The position numbers were made by a program, and so were the translations under genes. The notes under the pieces are model-generated. The model made no database searches. It saw only the letters and a program-made list of their open reading frames with translations, and was not told where the DNA came from. Positions 11,401-25,084 of a stretch of DNA of 64,000 bases are shown in pieces (position 1 is the stretch's first letter; each line of letters starts with the position of its first letter). This DNA comes from Cavia porcellus (lineage: Eukaryota > Chordata > Mammalia > Rodentia > Caviidae), in NCBI RefSeq assembly GCF_034190915.1, contig NW_026947501.1, forward strand, positions 1,550,001-1,614,000. The letters are read 5' to 3'.

Positions 11401-14400
11401 TTTAGGCTTAGGGATTTGGTTAGGGTTAGTTTTGTTTTTAGGTGTTAGGGTTAGGGTTAGGGTTAGGGTTATGGTTAGGGCTGGTTTTAGTTTTAGTGTT
11501 AGGTTTAGGGTTACGATTAGGCTTTGGGTTAGGGTTAGAGTTTAGATTTAGGGTTACATTTAGGGTTAGGGTTAGGCTTACGTTTAACTTTAGGTTTAGG
11601 ATTTGGGTTAGGGTAAGGTTTAGGGTTAAGTGTAGGGGTAGCTTTAGGGTTAAGGTGAGAGTTTGGGGTTAGGGTTAGTGTTAGGGTGAGGTTTAGTGTT
11701 ATGGTTAGGAGTCAGGGTTAGTTTTAGTATTAGTTTTAGCGTTAGGGTTTAGGTTTATGTTTAAGGTTATGGTTAATGTTTTGGTTTGGGTTAGGGGTAA
11801 GAGTTAGAGGTTTGTGTTAGGGTTACGGTTAGGGTTAGAGTTTAGTGTTAGGGTTAGTGTTAGGTTTATGTTTAGTGTTAGGGTTAGGGTTAGAAGTTAG
11901 GGTTAGGGTTAGTGTTAGGGTTCGGTTTATGGTAGGATTAGGTTTTGGGTTAGGTTAGCGTTAGGTTTAGGGTTGGGTTAGGGTTATGATTAGGTTTAGG
12001 CTTAGGGTGAGGGTTAGAGTTGGGCTTAGAAGTTATGTATAGGGTTAGGGTTATGGTTAGAGGTTAGTGATTGGTTTAGGGTTTGGGTTGGGTTAGGGTT
12101 AGGGTTAGTGTTAGAGATTATTGTTAGGGTTATGGTTTATGCTTCAGTTCAGGGTTAGGCTTAGTGTTAGGATTTGGGTTAGGGATAGGGTAAGGGTTAG
12201 GGTTAGTTTGGTGGGTAGTTTTAGGGTTAGTGTTACAGTTAGGGTTAGAGTTAGGTTTAGGGTTAGTGTTAGAGTTAGGATTAGGGTTAGGGTTAGTGTG
12301 ATGTTTAGGGTTAGGTTTGAGTTAGGGTCAGTGTTAGCCTTAGCCTTAGGGTTATGTTTAGGTTAAGGGTTACAATTAGGTTAGTGTTAGGGTTAGTGTT
12401 AGGGTTATGTTTGAGGGGTTAAGGATAGGGTTATGAGTTAGGGTTAGGGTTATGGTTAGCGTTAGGGCTAAGGTTAGGTTTATGGTAAGGGTTAGCGTTT
12501 AGGGTTAGGGTTAGTGTTAGGATTAGTTTTATTGTTAGGGTTAAGTTGATGTTAAGGATTAGGGTTAGGATTAGAGTTAGGTTTAGGTTTAGGAGTAGAT
12601 GTTATGGTTCGGAGTAGGTTTAGGGTTATGGTTACATTTAGGGTTAGTGTTAGGGTTAGGGTTAGGTGTTAGGGGTTAGGGTGAGGGTTAAGTTTAGGCT
12701 TCAGGTTACATTTAAGTTTTGGGTTACAATTAGGTTTAGGGTTAGGCTTACAGTTAGGCTTAGGGTTAGGGTAAGATTTAGCGTTATGTTTAGGATTTCG
12801 CTTAGGATTAGGTTTAGATTTAGGGTTAAGGTTAGCATTAGGGTTAGGATTAGGGTTAGGTTTAGGGGTTAGGGTTACTTTTAGGGTGAGTGTTAGGGCT
12901 AGGGTTAGGGTCAGGGTTAGTGTTAGGATTAGCGTTAGGGGTTAGGGTTATTTTTAGGGTTAGGGTTAATATTTGGGTTAGGGTTAAGGGAACTGTTAGA
13001 CGTAAGGGTTAGGGTTAGGGTTAGGGATAGAGTTTTGGGTTAGGGTTAGTGTTAGGTTTATTTTGTTAGGGTTAGTGTTAGAATTTAGGGTTAGGTTTAG
13101 TGTTAGGTTTAGGGTTAGGTTTTGGGTTAGAGTTAGCGTTAGGGTTAGGGATTTGCATTATGATTAGAGTTAGGGTTCAGTTAGGGTTAGGGTTAGGTTA
13201 AGACAAGGTTAGGGTTGGGGTTACAATTAGGGTTAGGACTATGGATAGGGTTAGGGTTAGGTTTTGGGATTAGGGGTTATGGTTAGGTGTAGGGTTAGGT
13301 TTTCATTTAGGATTAGGGTTTTATTGTTTGGGTTAGGTTTAGGGTTAGTGTTAGGTTTAGTGTTATGGTTTAGGGTTAGGGTTAGTGTTAGGCTTAGGTT
13401 TAGGCTGAGTTTTAGGGTTAGGTATATGTTTATAGTTAGGGGTTAGGGTTAGAGTTAGGTTTAGGGTAAGTGTTAGGGTTAGGGTTAGTGTTTGGGCTGG
13501 GTTTAGTTTTAGGGTAAGGGTTAGGGTGAGGTTTAGGCTTTGGATTAAGGTTAGAAGTTAGATTTAGGGTTAGTGTTAGGGTTACAGTTAGCTTTAGCTT
13601 TAGGATTATGATTTGGGTTAGGGTTAATTTTAGGGTTAGGTTTAGGATTTGAGTTAGTGTGAGCATTAGGGTTAGGGTTAGGGCTAGGGGTTAGGTTTAG
13701 TGTTAGTGTGAGGGTTAGGATTATGGTTAGGTGTCAGGCTTAGTGTTACTGTAAGTGTTAGGATTAGGGGTTAGTGTTATGGTATGGTTATGGTTAATGT
13801 TTGGCTAAGGGTTAGGGGTAAGAGTTAGAGGTTAGGGTTAGGCTTAGGGTTAGGGTTAGGGTTAGAGATTTGGGTTAAGGTTAGTGTTAGTTTTATTTTT
13901 AGTGTTAGGCTTATGGTTATAAGTTAGTTTTAGGGTTAGTGTTAGGATTAGGTTTATGTTTATGGTTAGGGTTAGTGTTAGGTTAGCATTAGGTTTAGGG
14001 TTGGGTTAAGGTTATGATTAGGTTTAGGGTTAGGGTAAGACAAGGTTAGGGTTGGGGTTAGCATTAGAGTTAGATTTATCTTTAGGATTAGGGTTAGGGT
14101 TAGAGTTTGGGGTTAGGAGTTAGGTTTAGGGTTAGGGAAAGGGTTTGTGTTAGGGTTAGTCTTTTATGGTTAGTGTTAGTGTTTAGGGTTAGAGTTTGTT
14201 TTAGGCTTTAGGTTTAGGGTTAGGGTTAGATCTAGCGTTAGGGATAGGGTTTAGGTGTTATGGATAAGGTTAGTGTTAGGCTTTGGGTTACAGTTAGGGT
14301 TATGATTAGGTTTAGGTTTAGGGTTAGGGTTACGGTTAGAGTTCAGTGTTTGGGTTAGTGTTAGGGATAGGGTGAAGGTTATGTTTAGGTTTAGGGTTAG

Positions 14401-17400
14401 TTATAGGGTTATGGTTATGGTTTGGTTTAGTGTTAGATTTAGGACTTAAGGTTAGTGTTAGGTTTAGGCTTATGGTTAGGGTTTGCGGTTACTCTTAATG
14501 TTAGTGTTACTGTTAGTGTTTGGGTTAGGGTTAGGGGTTAGAGACAAAAGTTAAGTTTAGTCTTAGGGTAAGGGTTAGGCAGGGTTAGTGTGTAGGTTTA
14601 TGGTCAGTGTTAGGTTTATGTTTAGGGTTAGGGTTAGGGTTAGAAGTTAGGGTTAGGTTTACGATTAGGTTTAGGGTTAGTGTTAGGCATAGGATTAGGG
14701 ATATGTTATAGGGTTATGGTTAGGATTGGAGTTAGGGTCAGTGTTAGGGGTTAGGTGTTATGGACAGGGTTAGTGTTAGGCTTTGGGCTACGATTAGGGT
14801 TACAGTTATGATTAGGTTTAGGGTTAGGTTTAAGGTTAGTGTTAGGTTTATGTTTAGTTTTAGAGTTAAGTTTAGGGTTATGTTTAGGGTTAGTGTTATG
14901 GTTAGGGTTAGGGCTGGGTTTAGTATTATGTTTAGGGTTTGGATTAGGTTTAGGCTTTGGGTTAGCGTTAGAGGTTAGATTTATGGTTAGGGTTCAGGTC
15001 GGGTTAGGATTAGCATTAGGTTTAGGATTTGGCTTAGGGTTAGTTTTAGGTTTAGGTTTAGGATAAGGGTTAGCGTTAGGGTTATGGTTAGGGTTAGGCT
15101 TATTATGTAGGGTTAATGTTAGGGTGGGGGTTAGGGTTACTGTTAGGTGTCAGGGTTAGTGTCAGTGTTATGGTTAGTGTTAGTTGTTAGGGTTATGGTT
15201 AGAGTTTGGGTTAAAGTTTTCGTTAGTGTTAGGGGTAAGTGTTAGACATTAGGGTTAGGGTTAGAGTTTAGGTTCGGGTTAGTGTTAGGTTTATGTTTAG
15301 GTTTAGGGTTGGGTTAGAAGTTAGTGTTCAGGTTAGTGTTAGTGTTAGGGATATGGTTAGGTTTAGGGTTATGGTTAGATTTACCTTTAGGGTTAGTTTT
15401 AGGGTTAGAGTTTGGAGTTAGGGGTTAGGTTTAGGCTTAGGGATAGGGTTTGTGGTAAGGTTAGGCTTTTATGGTTAGTGTTACGGTTAAGGGTTAGTGT
15501 TTGCTTTAGGCTTAGGGTTAGGTATAGGGTTAGGGTTAGAGTTAGGGTTAGGAGTTAGGTGTTATGGATAGGGTAACTGTTAGGCATTGGGTTACGGTTA
15601 GGGTTAGGGTTATGATTAGGTTTAGGGTTAGGGTTAGGTTTATGGTTAGAGTTCAGTGTTAGGGTTAGTGTTAGGGTTAGGTTTAAGGTTATGCTTATGT
15701 TCAGGTTTAGATATAGGATTTAGGGTTAAGGTTTGGGTTAGGGTTAGTGTTAATGGTTAGGGTTATGGTTAGGATTTGGGGTTACTCTTAAGGCTAGGGT
15801 TAGGTTTCGTGTTTGGGTTATGGTTAGGGGTTAGAGTCAGAGGTTAGGTTTATGCTTAGGGTAAGGGTCATGTTTCGGGTTAGCGTGTAGGTTTAGGGTT
15901 AGAGGTAGGTTTATGTTTAGGGTTAAGGTTGGAGTTAGAAGTTAGGGTTAGGGTTACGATTAGGTTTAGGGTTAGTGTTAGGTATAGGATTAGGGATTTG
16001 AAATAGGGTTAGGATTAGGATTAGAGTTAGGGTTAGGGTTAGGGGTTAGGTGTTTGGGATAAGTTTAGTGTTAGGCTTTGGCTTATGTTTAGTTTAGAGT
16101 TAGGGTTAGGGTTAGCATTAGGTTTAAGATTTGTGTTAGGATTAGGTTTAGGTTTAGGGTTAGAGTTACAAGTTAGGGTTAGGGTTACGATTAGCTTTAG
16201 GGTTAGTGTTAGGGATAGGTTTTGGAATAGGGTTAGGATTAGGATTAGAGTTAGGGTTAGGGTTATGGGTTAGGTGTTTGGGATAGGGCTAGTGTTAGGC
16301 TTTGGATTACGGTTACTTTAGGGTTAGGGTAAGGTTAGGGTTAGCATTAGGTTTAGGATTTGTGTTAGGATTAGATTTAGGGTTAGGGTTAGATTTAGGG
16401 TTAGCATTAGGATTAGGTTTAGGGGTAGGTGTTAGGGTTAGTGTTAGGGTGAGTGTTAGGGTTAGGGGTCAGGGTTAGTGTTAGGGTTAGGGTTAGTTTT
16501 AGGGGTAAGCATAATGGTTAGGATTTGGGTTAATGTTTTGGTTAGGGTTAGGGGTAAGAGTTAGAGGTTAGGGTTAGGGTTAGGGAAAGGGTTAGAGTTT
16601 ACGGTTAGGGTTAGTGTTAGATTTATATATAGGGTTTGGGTTAGGGTTAGAAGTTAGGATTAAGGTTAGTGTTAGTTTTAGGGTTATGGTTAGGGTTAGG
16701 GATAGGTTTAGTTTAGCGTTAGGTTTATGGTTGGGTTTTGGTTAGGAAAGTTTTAGGATTAGGTTTAGTGTTAGATTTAGGGTTGGTTTTAGTTTTAGCC
16801 TTAGGATTAGGTTTAGGGTTACATATTAGCTGTTAGGGCTAGGTTAAGGGGTAGGCTTCGGTTTATGGTTAGAGTTAGGGTTATGAATAGGTTTAGGGTT
16901 AGCATTGGTGTTAGCGTTAGGTTTAGTTTTAGGGTTAGTGTTAGTGTTTGGTTTAGGTTTAGAGTTATGGGTTAGTATTTAGGGATAGGGTTAGGGTTAA
17001 GATTAGGGTTAAGTTTAGTGTTAGGTTTAGTTTTAGGGTTAGGGTTAGGGTTTAGGTTTAGGGTTAGTGTTAGAGTTAGGGTTAGGGTTAGGGTTAGGTT
17101 TACGTTTACGTTTAGGCTTATGGTTAGGATTAGGTTTAGAAGTTAGCGCTAGATTTTGGCCTCGGTTTAGGGTTAAGTTTAGGGTTAGGGTTAGGTTTAG
17201 GATTAGGTTTAGGTTTAGGGTTAGTGTTAGGTTTAGGGATTAGGGTTAGGGTTAGGTTTAGGGTTAGGTTTAGGGTTAGGATTCCGGTTTGGGTTAGGTT
17301 TAGGGTTAGACAAGCTTAGGGTTTGTGTTAGGAATAGGGTTAGGGTTATGGTCAGGTTTAGATTTATGGTTTGCGATTAGGGGTTAGTGTTGGGGTTATT

Positions 17401-18414
17401 GTTAGGGTTAGAGTTAGGTTTTGGGTTAGTGTTAGGGTTATATGGTTTGGGATAGGGTTAGGGTTAGGGTTATGTTTAGGTTTAGGGTTAGGTTTTAGAG
17501 TTAGAGCTAATATTATGCTTAGGGTTAGGTTTAGGGTTAGGATTAGGGTTAGGTTTATGGTTAGGGGTTAGGGTTAGGGTTAGTGTTAGGGTTAGAGTTA
17601 GGGTTAGGGTTAAGGTTAGGGTTAGTGTTAGAGTTATGGTTAGGTTTAGTGTTAGGGTAGGGTTAGGTTTAGGGTTAGTGTTAGGGAAAGCGTTAGATTT
17701 AGGGTTTACATTAGAATTAGGGTTAGTGTTAGGGCTGATTTTAGTGTTAGGGTTATGGTTAGGTTTAGGTTTTGGGTTAGGGTTATAGGTTAGATTTACT
17801 GTTATAGATTTATTGTTAGGTTTTGGTTAGAGTTAGGTTTAGAGTTAAGTTTAGGATTTGGGTTAGGGTTAGGTTTAAGTTTAGGTTTACAGGGTTTGAT
17901 TTATGGGTTTGGGTCCTTGTTAGGGTCATGGTTCGGGTTAGTGTTAGGGGTCACGGTTAGGATTAGTGTTAGGATTAATGTTAGGGTTAGGGTTAGTGTT
18001 TGGGTTAGGGTTAGGGGTAAGTGTTAGAGGTGAGGGTTAGTGTTAGGGTTAGGGTTAGAGTTTAGCGTTAGGGTTAGTGTTAGGTTTATGTTTAGGGTTA
18101 GCGTTAGGGTTAGAAGTTAGTATTAGGGTTAGTGTTATGGTTAGGGTTAGTTTTCGGATTAGAGTTAGGATAGGGTTAGGGTTAGTGATACAATTAGGTT
18201 TAGGTTTAGGTTTAGGGTTATGTTTAGGGTTAGTGTTGTTATTAGCGTTAGGGTTAGGTTTTGGTTTAGGTTAAGTTAAGGTTCAGGGTTAGGGTTAGTT
18301 TTTCGGGATAGGGTTAGGTTTAGGCTTTGGGTTATGGTTAGGTTTAGTTTTATTAATAGGTTTAGGGTTACGGTTGGGGTTAGGGTTTGCTTTAGTGTTA
18401 GGGTTAGGTTTAGT

Positions 18415-18545
18415 GTTAGGTTCAGGTTTAGAGTTAGGTGTTAGGAGTTAGGGTTAGGGTTGGGGTTAGGGTTTGGTTTAGTGTTAGGGTTAGGGTTAAT
18501 GTTAGGTTCAGATTTAGAGTTAGGTGTTAGGAGTTAGGGTTAGGG
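18415..18545 (+). repeat. Short local tandem duplication in satellite
   Basis: The word GGTTCAGGTTTAGAGTTAGG, followed by TGTTAGGAGTTAGGG, occurs at about 18419 and again about 86 bases later with one base changed. This is a small-scale tandem copy, far shorter than the kilobase units around it. Confidence 0.5.
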
Positions 18546-18596
18546 TTATGGTTAAGGTTAGGGTTAGTTTTAGGTTTAGGGTTTGGATTAGGGTTT

Positions 18597-18627
<31 letters not shown>

Positions 18628-21600
18628 CTGTTGAGTTAGGGTTAGGTTTCAGTTTAGGAATACGGTTAGGATTAGGTTTAGAAGTTAGGGTTTGGGCTAG
18701 GTTTAGATTTATGTGTGGGTTTAGGGTTAGGTTTAGTGTTAGGGTTAGGTTTAGGTTTAGGTTTAGTGTTAGTGTTAGGGTTAAGGATTAGAGTTACGGT
18801 TCTGGTTAGGGTTAGGGTTTCAATTACGGTTAGACAAGGTTAGGGTTGGAGTTAGGATTAGGGTTAGGGTTAGGTTACGGTTTGGGATTAGGGGTTAGGG
18901 GTAGGGTTAGGTTTTGGGTTACAGTTAGGGTTTTATGGTTTGGGTTAAGGTTAGGGCTAGGGTTAGTGTTAGCGTTAGGGTTTAGAGTTAGAGTTATTGT
19001 TAGCCTTAGGGTTAGGGTTAGGGTTAGGTTTATTGTTAGAGGTTAGGTTTAGGGTTAGGGTTAGTGTTAGGGTTAGGTTTAGGGCTGGGTTTAGTCTTAG
19101 GGTAAGGGTTATGGTTTGGGTTACGCTTTGGATGAGGGTTAGAGGTTAGATTTATTGTTAGGTTTAGGTTTAGGTTTAGGATTTAGTTTAGGTTTAGCTT
19201 TAGGGTTAGGGTTAGGGTTAGCATTATGGTTAGGGTTAGTGTTAGGGGTTAGGGTTATTGTTAGGTTGTAGGTTAGGGTTAGTGTTAGGGTTCATGGTTA
19301 GTGTAATGTTAGGATTTGTGTTAGGGGTTAGTGTTATTGTTAGTGTTATGGTTAATATTTTGTTAGGTTTAGGTGTAAGCGTTATAGTTGAAGGTTAGGG
19401 TTAGAGTTTAGGTTTAGATTTAGTGTTAGGTTTATATTTAGGGTTATGGTTAGTGTTTAAATTTAGTATTAGGGTTAGTGTTAGTGTTATGATTATGGTT
19501 AGGGTTAGGGTTAGGGTTAGTGTTAGGTTAGCGTTAGGTTTATGGTTGGGTTAGGGTTATGATTAGATTTAGGTTTAGGCTTAGGGTTAGATTTAGTGAT
19601 AGTTTTAGGTTTAGCATTAGGATTAGGCTTAAGGTTTTGGGTTAGGTGTTAGCGATAAGGTTAGTGTTTGGCTTTGGTTAAGTTTAGCGTTAGGGTTATG
19701 AATAGGTTAAGGGTTAGGCTTAAGTTTAGCATTAGGTATATGGTTATGGATAGCTTTAGTATTAGGGTTAGGGTTAGGTAAGGGTTAGGTTTCTGGGTTA
19801 TAGTTTAGGGTTAGGGTTAGGGTTAAGCTTTGTGTTAGGGTTAGGGTTAGTGTTGCGATTAGGTTTGGTGTTAGGGTGAGGTTTAAGGTTAGTGTTAGGG
19901 TTAGCGTTAGCTGTAGGTTTCGGTTTAGCGTTAGGGTTAGGATTAGGTTTAGGGTTAGGTTCAGAGCTAGGTGTTAGGTTTTAGGGATAGTGTTAGTGCT
20001 ATGGTTATGGTTATGGTTAGGTTTAGGGTTATAAATAGGTTTAGGTTTAGGGTGGAGCTTAGCGTTAGGTTTAGGTTTATGGTTAGGGTTAGTGTTAGGT
20101 TTAGGTTTTGGTTTAGGGGTTTGGAGATAGGGATAGGTTTAGGGTTATGGTTAGGGTTAAGGTTAGTGTTAGGATTCATTTTAGGTTTAGTGTTAGCATC
20201 AGGGTTTGAGTTAGGGTTTAGGGTTAGTGTTAGGGTTAGGATTATGTTTAGGTTTTCGTTAGTGTTAGTGTTCGGGTTAGGGTTAGACGTAAGGTTTAGG
20301 TTTAGGGTTAGGTTTGGTTTAGGCTTAGGTTTAGGCTTAGGGTTAGGTTTAGAGTTAGGATTAGGTTTAGTGTTATGGTTAGGTTTAGGGTTAGGGATTA
20401 GGGTTACTGTTAGTATTAGGGTTCGGTAAGGTTTAGGGTTAGGTTAAGACAATGTTACAGTTTGGGTTAGGATTAGGCTTAGGGTTATGGTTAGGATTAG
20501 GTTTAGGCTTTGGGATTAGGGTTTAGGGTTATGGGTAGGGTTAGGGTTTGGGTTATTGTTAGAGTTTTATGGTTTGAGTTAGGGTTAGGGTTAGTGTTAG
20601 GGTTAGGGCTAGGATTAGGGTTAGGATTTAGGGTTAGGGTTTTGTTAGGCTTAGGTATAGCCTTAGGGTTAGGTTTATGGTTAGGGGTTAGTGTTAGGGT
20701 TAGGGCTGGTTTTAGTTTTTGGATTAGGGTTTTGGTTAGGCTTTGGGTTAGGGTTAGAGGTTAGATTTAGGTTTAGGGTTAGAGTTAAGGTTAGTTTTAG
20801 CTGTAGGTTTAGTATTTGGGTTTGGGTTAGGTTTATGGTTAGGGTTAGGTTTAGGGTTAGTGTTACTATTAAGGTGATGTTTAGGGCTTAGTGTTAGTGT
20901 TAGGTTTAGGGCTTAGGGTTATGGTTAGGGTTAGTTTTAATGTTTGTGTTAGTGTTAGGGGTAAGAGTTAGAGGTTAGGTTTAGGGTTATGGTTAGAGTT
21001 TAGGGTTAACGTTGGTGTTAGGTTTACATTTAGTGTTATGGTTAGGGTTAGAAGTTAGAGTTAGGTTTAGTGATGGGGTTACGGTTAGGATTAATGTTAG
21101 GTTTTAGGGTTAGGTTTAGGGTTAGTGTTAGGTTTAGGCTTAAGTTTAGTGTTAGGTTTAGTTTTAGGGTTAGAGTGGTGTTAGTGTTAGGGTTAGGGGT
21201 TAGGGTTAGGGTTAGTGTTAGGGTTAGGGTTAGGTTTAGGTTTCGGTTTCGGTTTAGGGTTAGGGTTAGGGTTAGGTTTAGAGGTTAGGGTTAGGGTTAG
21301 GTTTAGCTTTTGGCTTAGGGTTAGGTTTAGTGATTAGGGTTAGAATTACTGTTAGTTTTAGCGTTAGGTTTAGACAAGATTAGGGTGGGGGTTAGGGTTA
21401 GGTTTAGGTTTATGTTTAGGGTTAGGTTTAGGGTTTGGTGTTAGTGGTTAGGGTTATGGTTAAGTTTAGGTTTAGGTTTAGGGTTAGGTTTTGGGATCGG
21501 GTTAGGGTTAGTTTTAGGGTAAGACAAGGTTTGGGTTGGGGTTTGGGTTAGGGGTAGATTTATCTTCAGGGTTAAAGTTAGTGTTAGAGTTTGGGTTTAG

Positions 21601-24600
21601 GGTTAGGATTAAGGTTAGATTTAGGGTTTGTGTTAGGTTTAGGTTTGTATGGTTAGTGTTATGGTTTAGGGTTAGTGTTTGATTTAAGCTTAGTTTTAGG
21701 GTTAGAGATAGTGTTAGAGTTAGTGTTAAGGTTAGGGATTAGGTGTTATGGATAGGGTTAGTGTTAGCCTTTGGGTTACGGTTGGTGTTAGGGTTATGAT
21801 TGGGTTTAGGGTTAGGGCTATGCTTATGGTTAGAGTTTAGTGTTAGGGTTAGTTATAGGGTTAGGGTTAAGGTTTGATTTAGTGTTAGTGCTAGGGGTTA
21901 GGCTTAGTGTTAGGGGTAGGTTTATGGTTAGGGTTAGGGGTTACTCTTAAGGTTAGGATTAGGGTTAGTGTTTGGGTTAGTGTTAGGGGTTAGAGTCAGA
22001 GGTCAGGGTTAGGCTTAGGCTAAGGGTTAAGGTTATGGTTAGTGTCTAGGTTTAGGGTTAGTGTTAGGTTTATGTTTAGGGTTAGGGTTAAGGTTAGAAG
22101 TTAGTGTTATGGTTACAATTAGGTTTAGGGTTATGGATTTGGTATAGAGTTAGTGGTAGGATTAGTGTTTGGGTTAGGGTTAGGGGTTAGGTGTTAGGGA
22201 CAGGGTTAGTATTAAGCTTCGGGTTATGGTTAGGGTTAGTATTATGGTTAGGTTTAAGGTTATTGTTAAGGTTACCATTATGTATAATGTTAGTTTTAGT
22301 GTTAATGCTAGGTTTAGGATTTGGTTTGGGTTAGGGTTAAGCTTCGGTTTAAGCTTAGTTTTAGGGTGAGGGTTAGGTTTAGGGTTAGTGTTAGGGTTAG
22401 GTTTTAGTGTTAGGGTTAGGGTTATGGTTAGAGGTTAGAGATAGCGTTAGTGTTAGGTTTACCGTTAGGGTTAGGGTAAGGGTTAGAGTTAGATTTAGAT
22501 TTAGGGTTAATGTTAGGTTTAGGCTTAGGGTTACGATTAGGTTTAGTGTTAGGTTTAGTGTTAGGGTTAGGATTAGGGATTAGGGTTACGGTTCGGGATC
22601 AGTTAGGGTTAGACAAGGTTAGGGTTGGGGTTAGGGTTATGGTTTGGCTTAGGTTTAGGTTTTTGGATAGGGATAGGTTAGTGTTTGGTTTAGGGTTAGG
22701 GTTTTATGCTTTGGGTTAGGGTTAGGCTTAGGGTTATGGTTAGGGTCAGGATTAGGTTTAGGGTTAGAGTTAGGGTTTAGTGTTAGTGTTAGAGTTAGGA
22801 TTAGGGTTATGCTTAGTGTTAGGGTTAGTGTTAGTGCTGGGTTTAGTGTTATTTTAGGGTTAGGGTTAGTGTTAGGCTTTGTGCTATGGCTAGAGTTTCG
22901 ATTTAGGGTTAGTGTTAGGGTTAGGGTTAGTTTTAGTGTTAGTTTTACGATTTGTGTTAGGGTAATTTTTAGCGTTAGTTTTACGTTTAGGATTAGCATT
23001 AGGGTTAGGGTTAGGGTTAGGGTTAGGGTTAGGGCTTAGATATAGTGTTAGAGTGGGGTTTAGGGTTATGGTTAGGGGTCGGTGTTAGTGTTAGTGTTAG
23101 GGGTTAGGGTTACGGTTAGGGTTTGGGTTAATCTTTTGGTTAGAGTTAGGGGTAAGAGTAAGAGGTTAGGGTTAGGGTTAGAGTTGAGGGTTAGGGTTAC
23201 TTTTGTGTTTATGTTTTGGGTTAGGGTTGGGGTTAGAAGTTAGTGTTCAGGTTAGTGTTAGGGTTAGGGTTATAGTTAGGTTTAGTGATAGGGTTAGGTT
23301 AGTGTTAGGTTAAGGGTTGAGTTAGGGTTATGATTAGGTGTAGGGTTAGAGTTAGGGTTAGGTTTACAGATAGTTGTAGGGTTAGCATTAGGATTAGGGT
23401 TAGGGTTAAGGTTTAGGTGTTAGGGATAGTGTTAGCGTAAGGCTTCTGTTTACGGTTAGAATTAGGGTTATGAATAGATTTAGGGTTAGGTTTAGGTTTA
23501 GTGTTAGGTTTAGGGTTATGGTTAGGTTTAGTTTTAGGGTTAGGGTTAGGGTTAGGGTTTGTTGTTATGGTTTAAGGTTAGGGTTAGATTAGTGTTTGGG
23601 TTAGTGTTAGGGTTAGTGATACGATTAGGTTTTGGGTTAGTGTTCGTGTTAGGTTTAGGGTTACTGTTAGAGTTAGCATTAGGTTTAGGTTTAGGGTTAG
23701 CATTAGGGTTAGGATTAGTTTTAGTTTGAGGATTAGGGTTAGGTTTAGGGTTAGGGTTAGTTGTTAGGTTTTAGGGATACGGTTAGGGTTAGGCTTCGGT
23801 TTATCGTTATGGTCAGTGTTATGAATAGGTTTAGTGTTATGCTTGGGATTAGCGTTAGGTTTAGGGATAGGGTTAGGGTTAGAGTTAGGTTTAGGTTTAG
23901 AGTAAGGTGTTATGTGTTTGGGATAAGGTTAGGGTTAAGTCAGTGTTAGGGTTAGTTTTAGGGTTAAGGTTAGTATCAGGGTTAGGGTTAGGGTTTACGG
24001 TAAGTGTTAGTGTTAGGGTTAGGGTTAGGTTTAGGATTAGGGTTAGGTTCAGGTTAAGAGTTTAGGATTAGGGTTAGGGTTAGGCTTAGATTTAAATTTA
24101 GGGTTAGGGTTAATGTTAGGTTTAGGGTTAGGGTTAGGGTTAAGGTTATGAATTAGGGTTAGTGTTAGGGTTCGGTTTAGATTTAGGGATAGGGTTAGAT
24201 AAGGTTAGAGTTGGTGTTATGATAAGGGTTAGGGTTATGGTTAGGGTTAGGGTTAGCGTTTTGGGTTGGGGCTTTGGGTTAGGGGTTGGGTTAGGAGTTA
24301 GGTTAGGGTTAGGATATTATGTTTTGGGTTAGGCTTTGATTTAGTGTTAGTGTTAGGTTTAGGGTTTAGGTTTAGGGTTAGTGTTAGGCTTAGGGTTAGT
24401 GTTAGTCTTTGGTTTAGGGTTAAGGTTAGGTTTAGGGTTAGGTTTGGTTAGGTTTAGGGTTAGGATTAGGATTAGGATTGGGCTGGGTTTAGATTTTATG
24501 GTTAAGTTTAGGGTTAGGCTTAGGCTTTGGGTTAGGGTTAGATGTTAGATATAGGGTTAGGTTTAGGGTTACTATGAGGTTTAATATAGGTTTAGGATTT

Positions 24601-25084
24601 GGATTAGGGTTAGGTTTAGTGTTAGAGTTAGGGTTACAGTTAGCGTTAAGATTATCGTTAGGTTTAGGGGTTAAGGTTAGGGTTAGGGTTAGGGTTAGGG
24701 TTAGGGTCAGGTTTAGGTGTTAGGCTTAGTGTTAGGTTGCGGGTTAGGGTTAGGGTTAGGGGTCTGGGTTCATGTTAATGTTAGGGTTAGGGTTAAGTGT
24801 TAGCGTTATAGTTAGTGTTAGGGTTAATATTTGGGTTAGTGTTAGGGATAAGAGTTAGAGTTTTGGGTTAGGGTTACGGTTAGAGTTAGAGTTTAGGGTT
24901 AGGCTTAGTGTTAGGTGTATGTTTACAGTTAGCGTTAGGGTTAGAATTTAGGGTTAGGGTTAGTGTTAGGTTTATGTTTAAGTTTATGGATAAGGGTAGA
25001 ATTTAGGGTTAGTGTTAGTGTTAGTGTTATGGTTATGTTTATGATTATGGCTAGGGTTACCATTAGGTTTAGGGTTGGGTTAGG

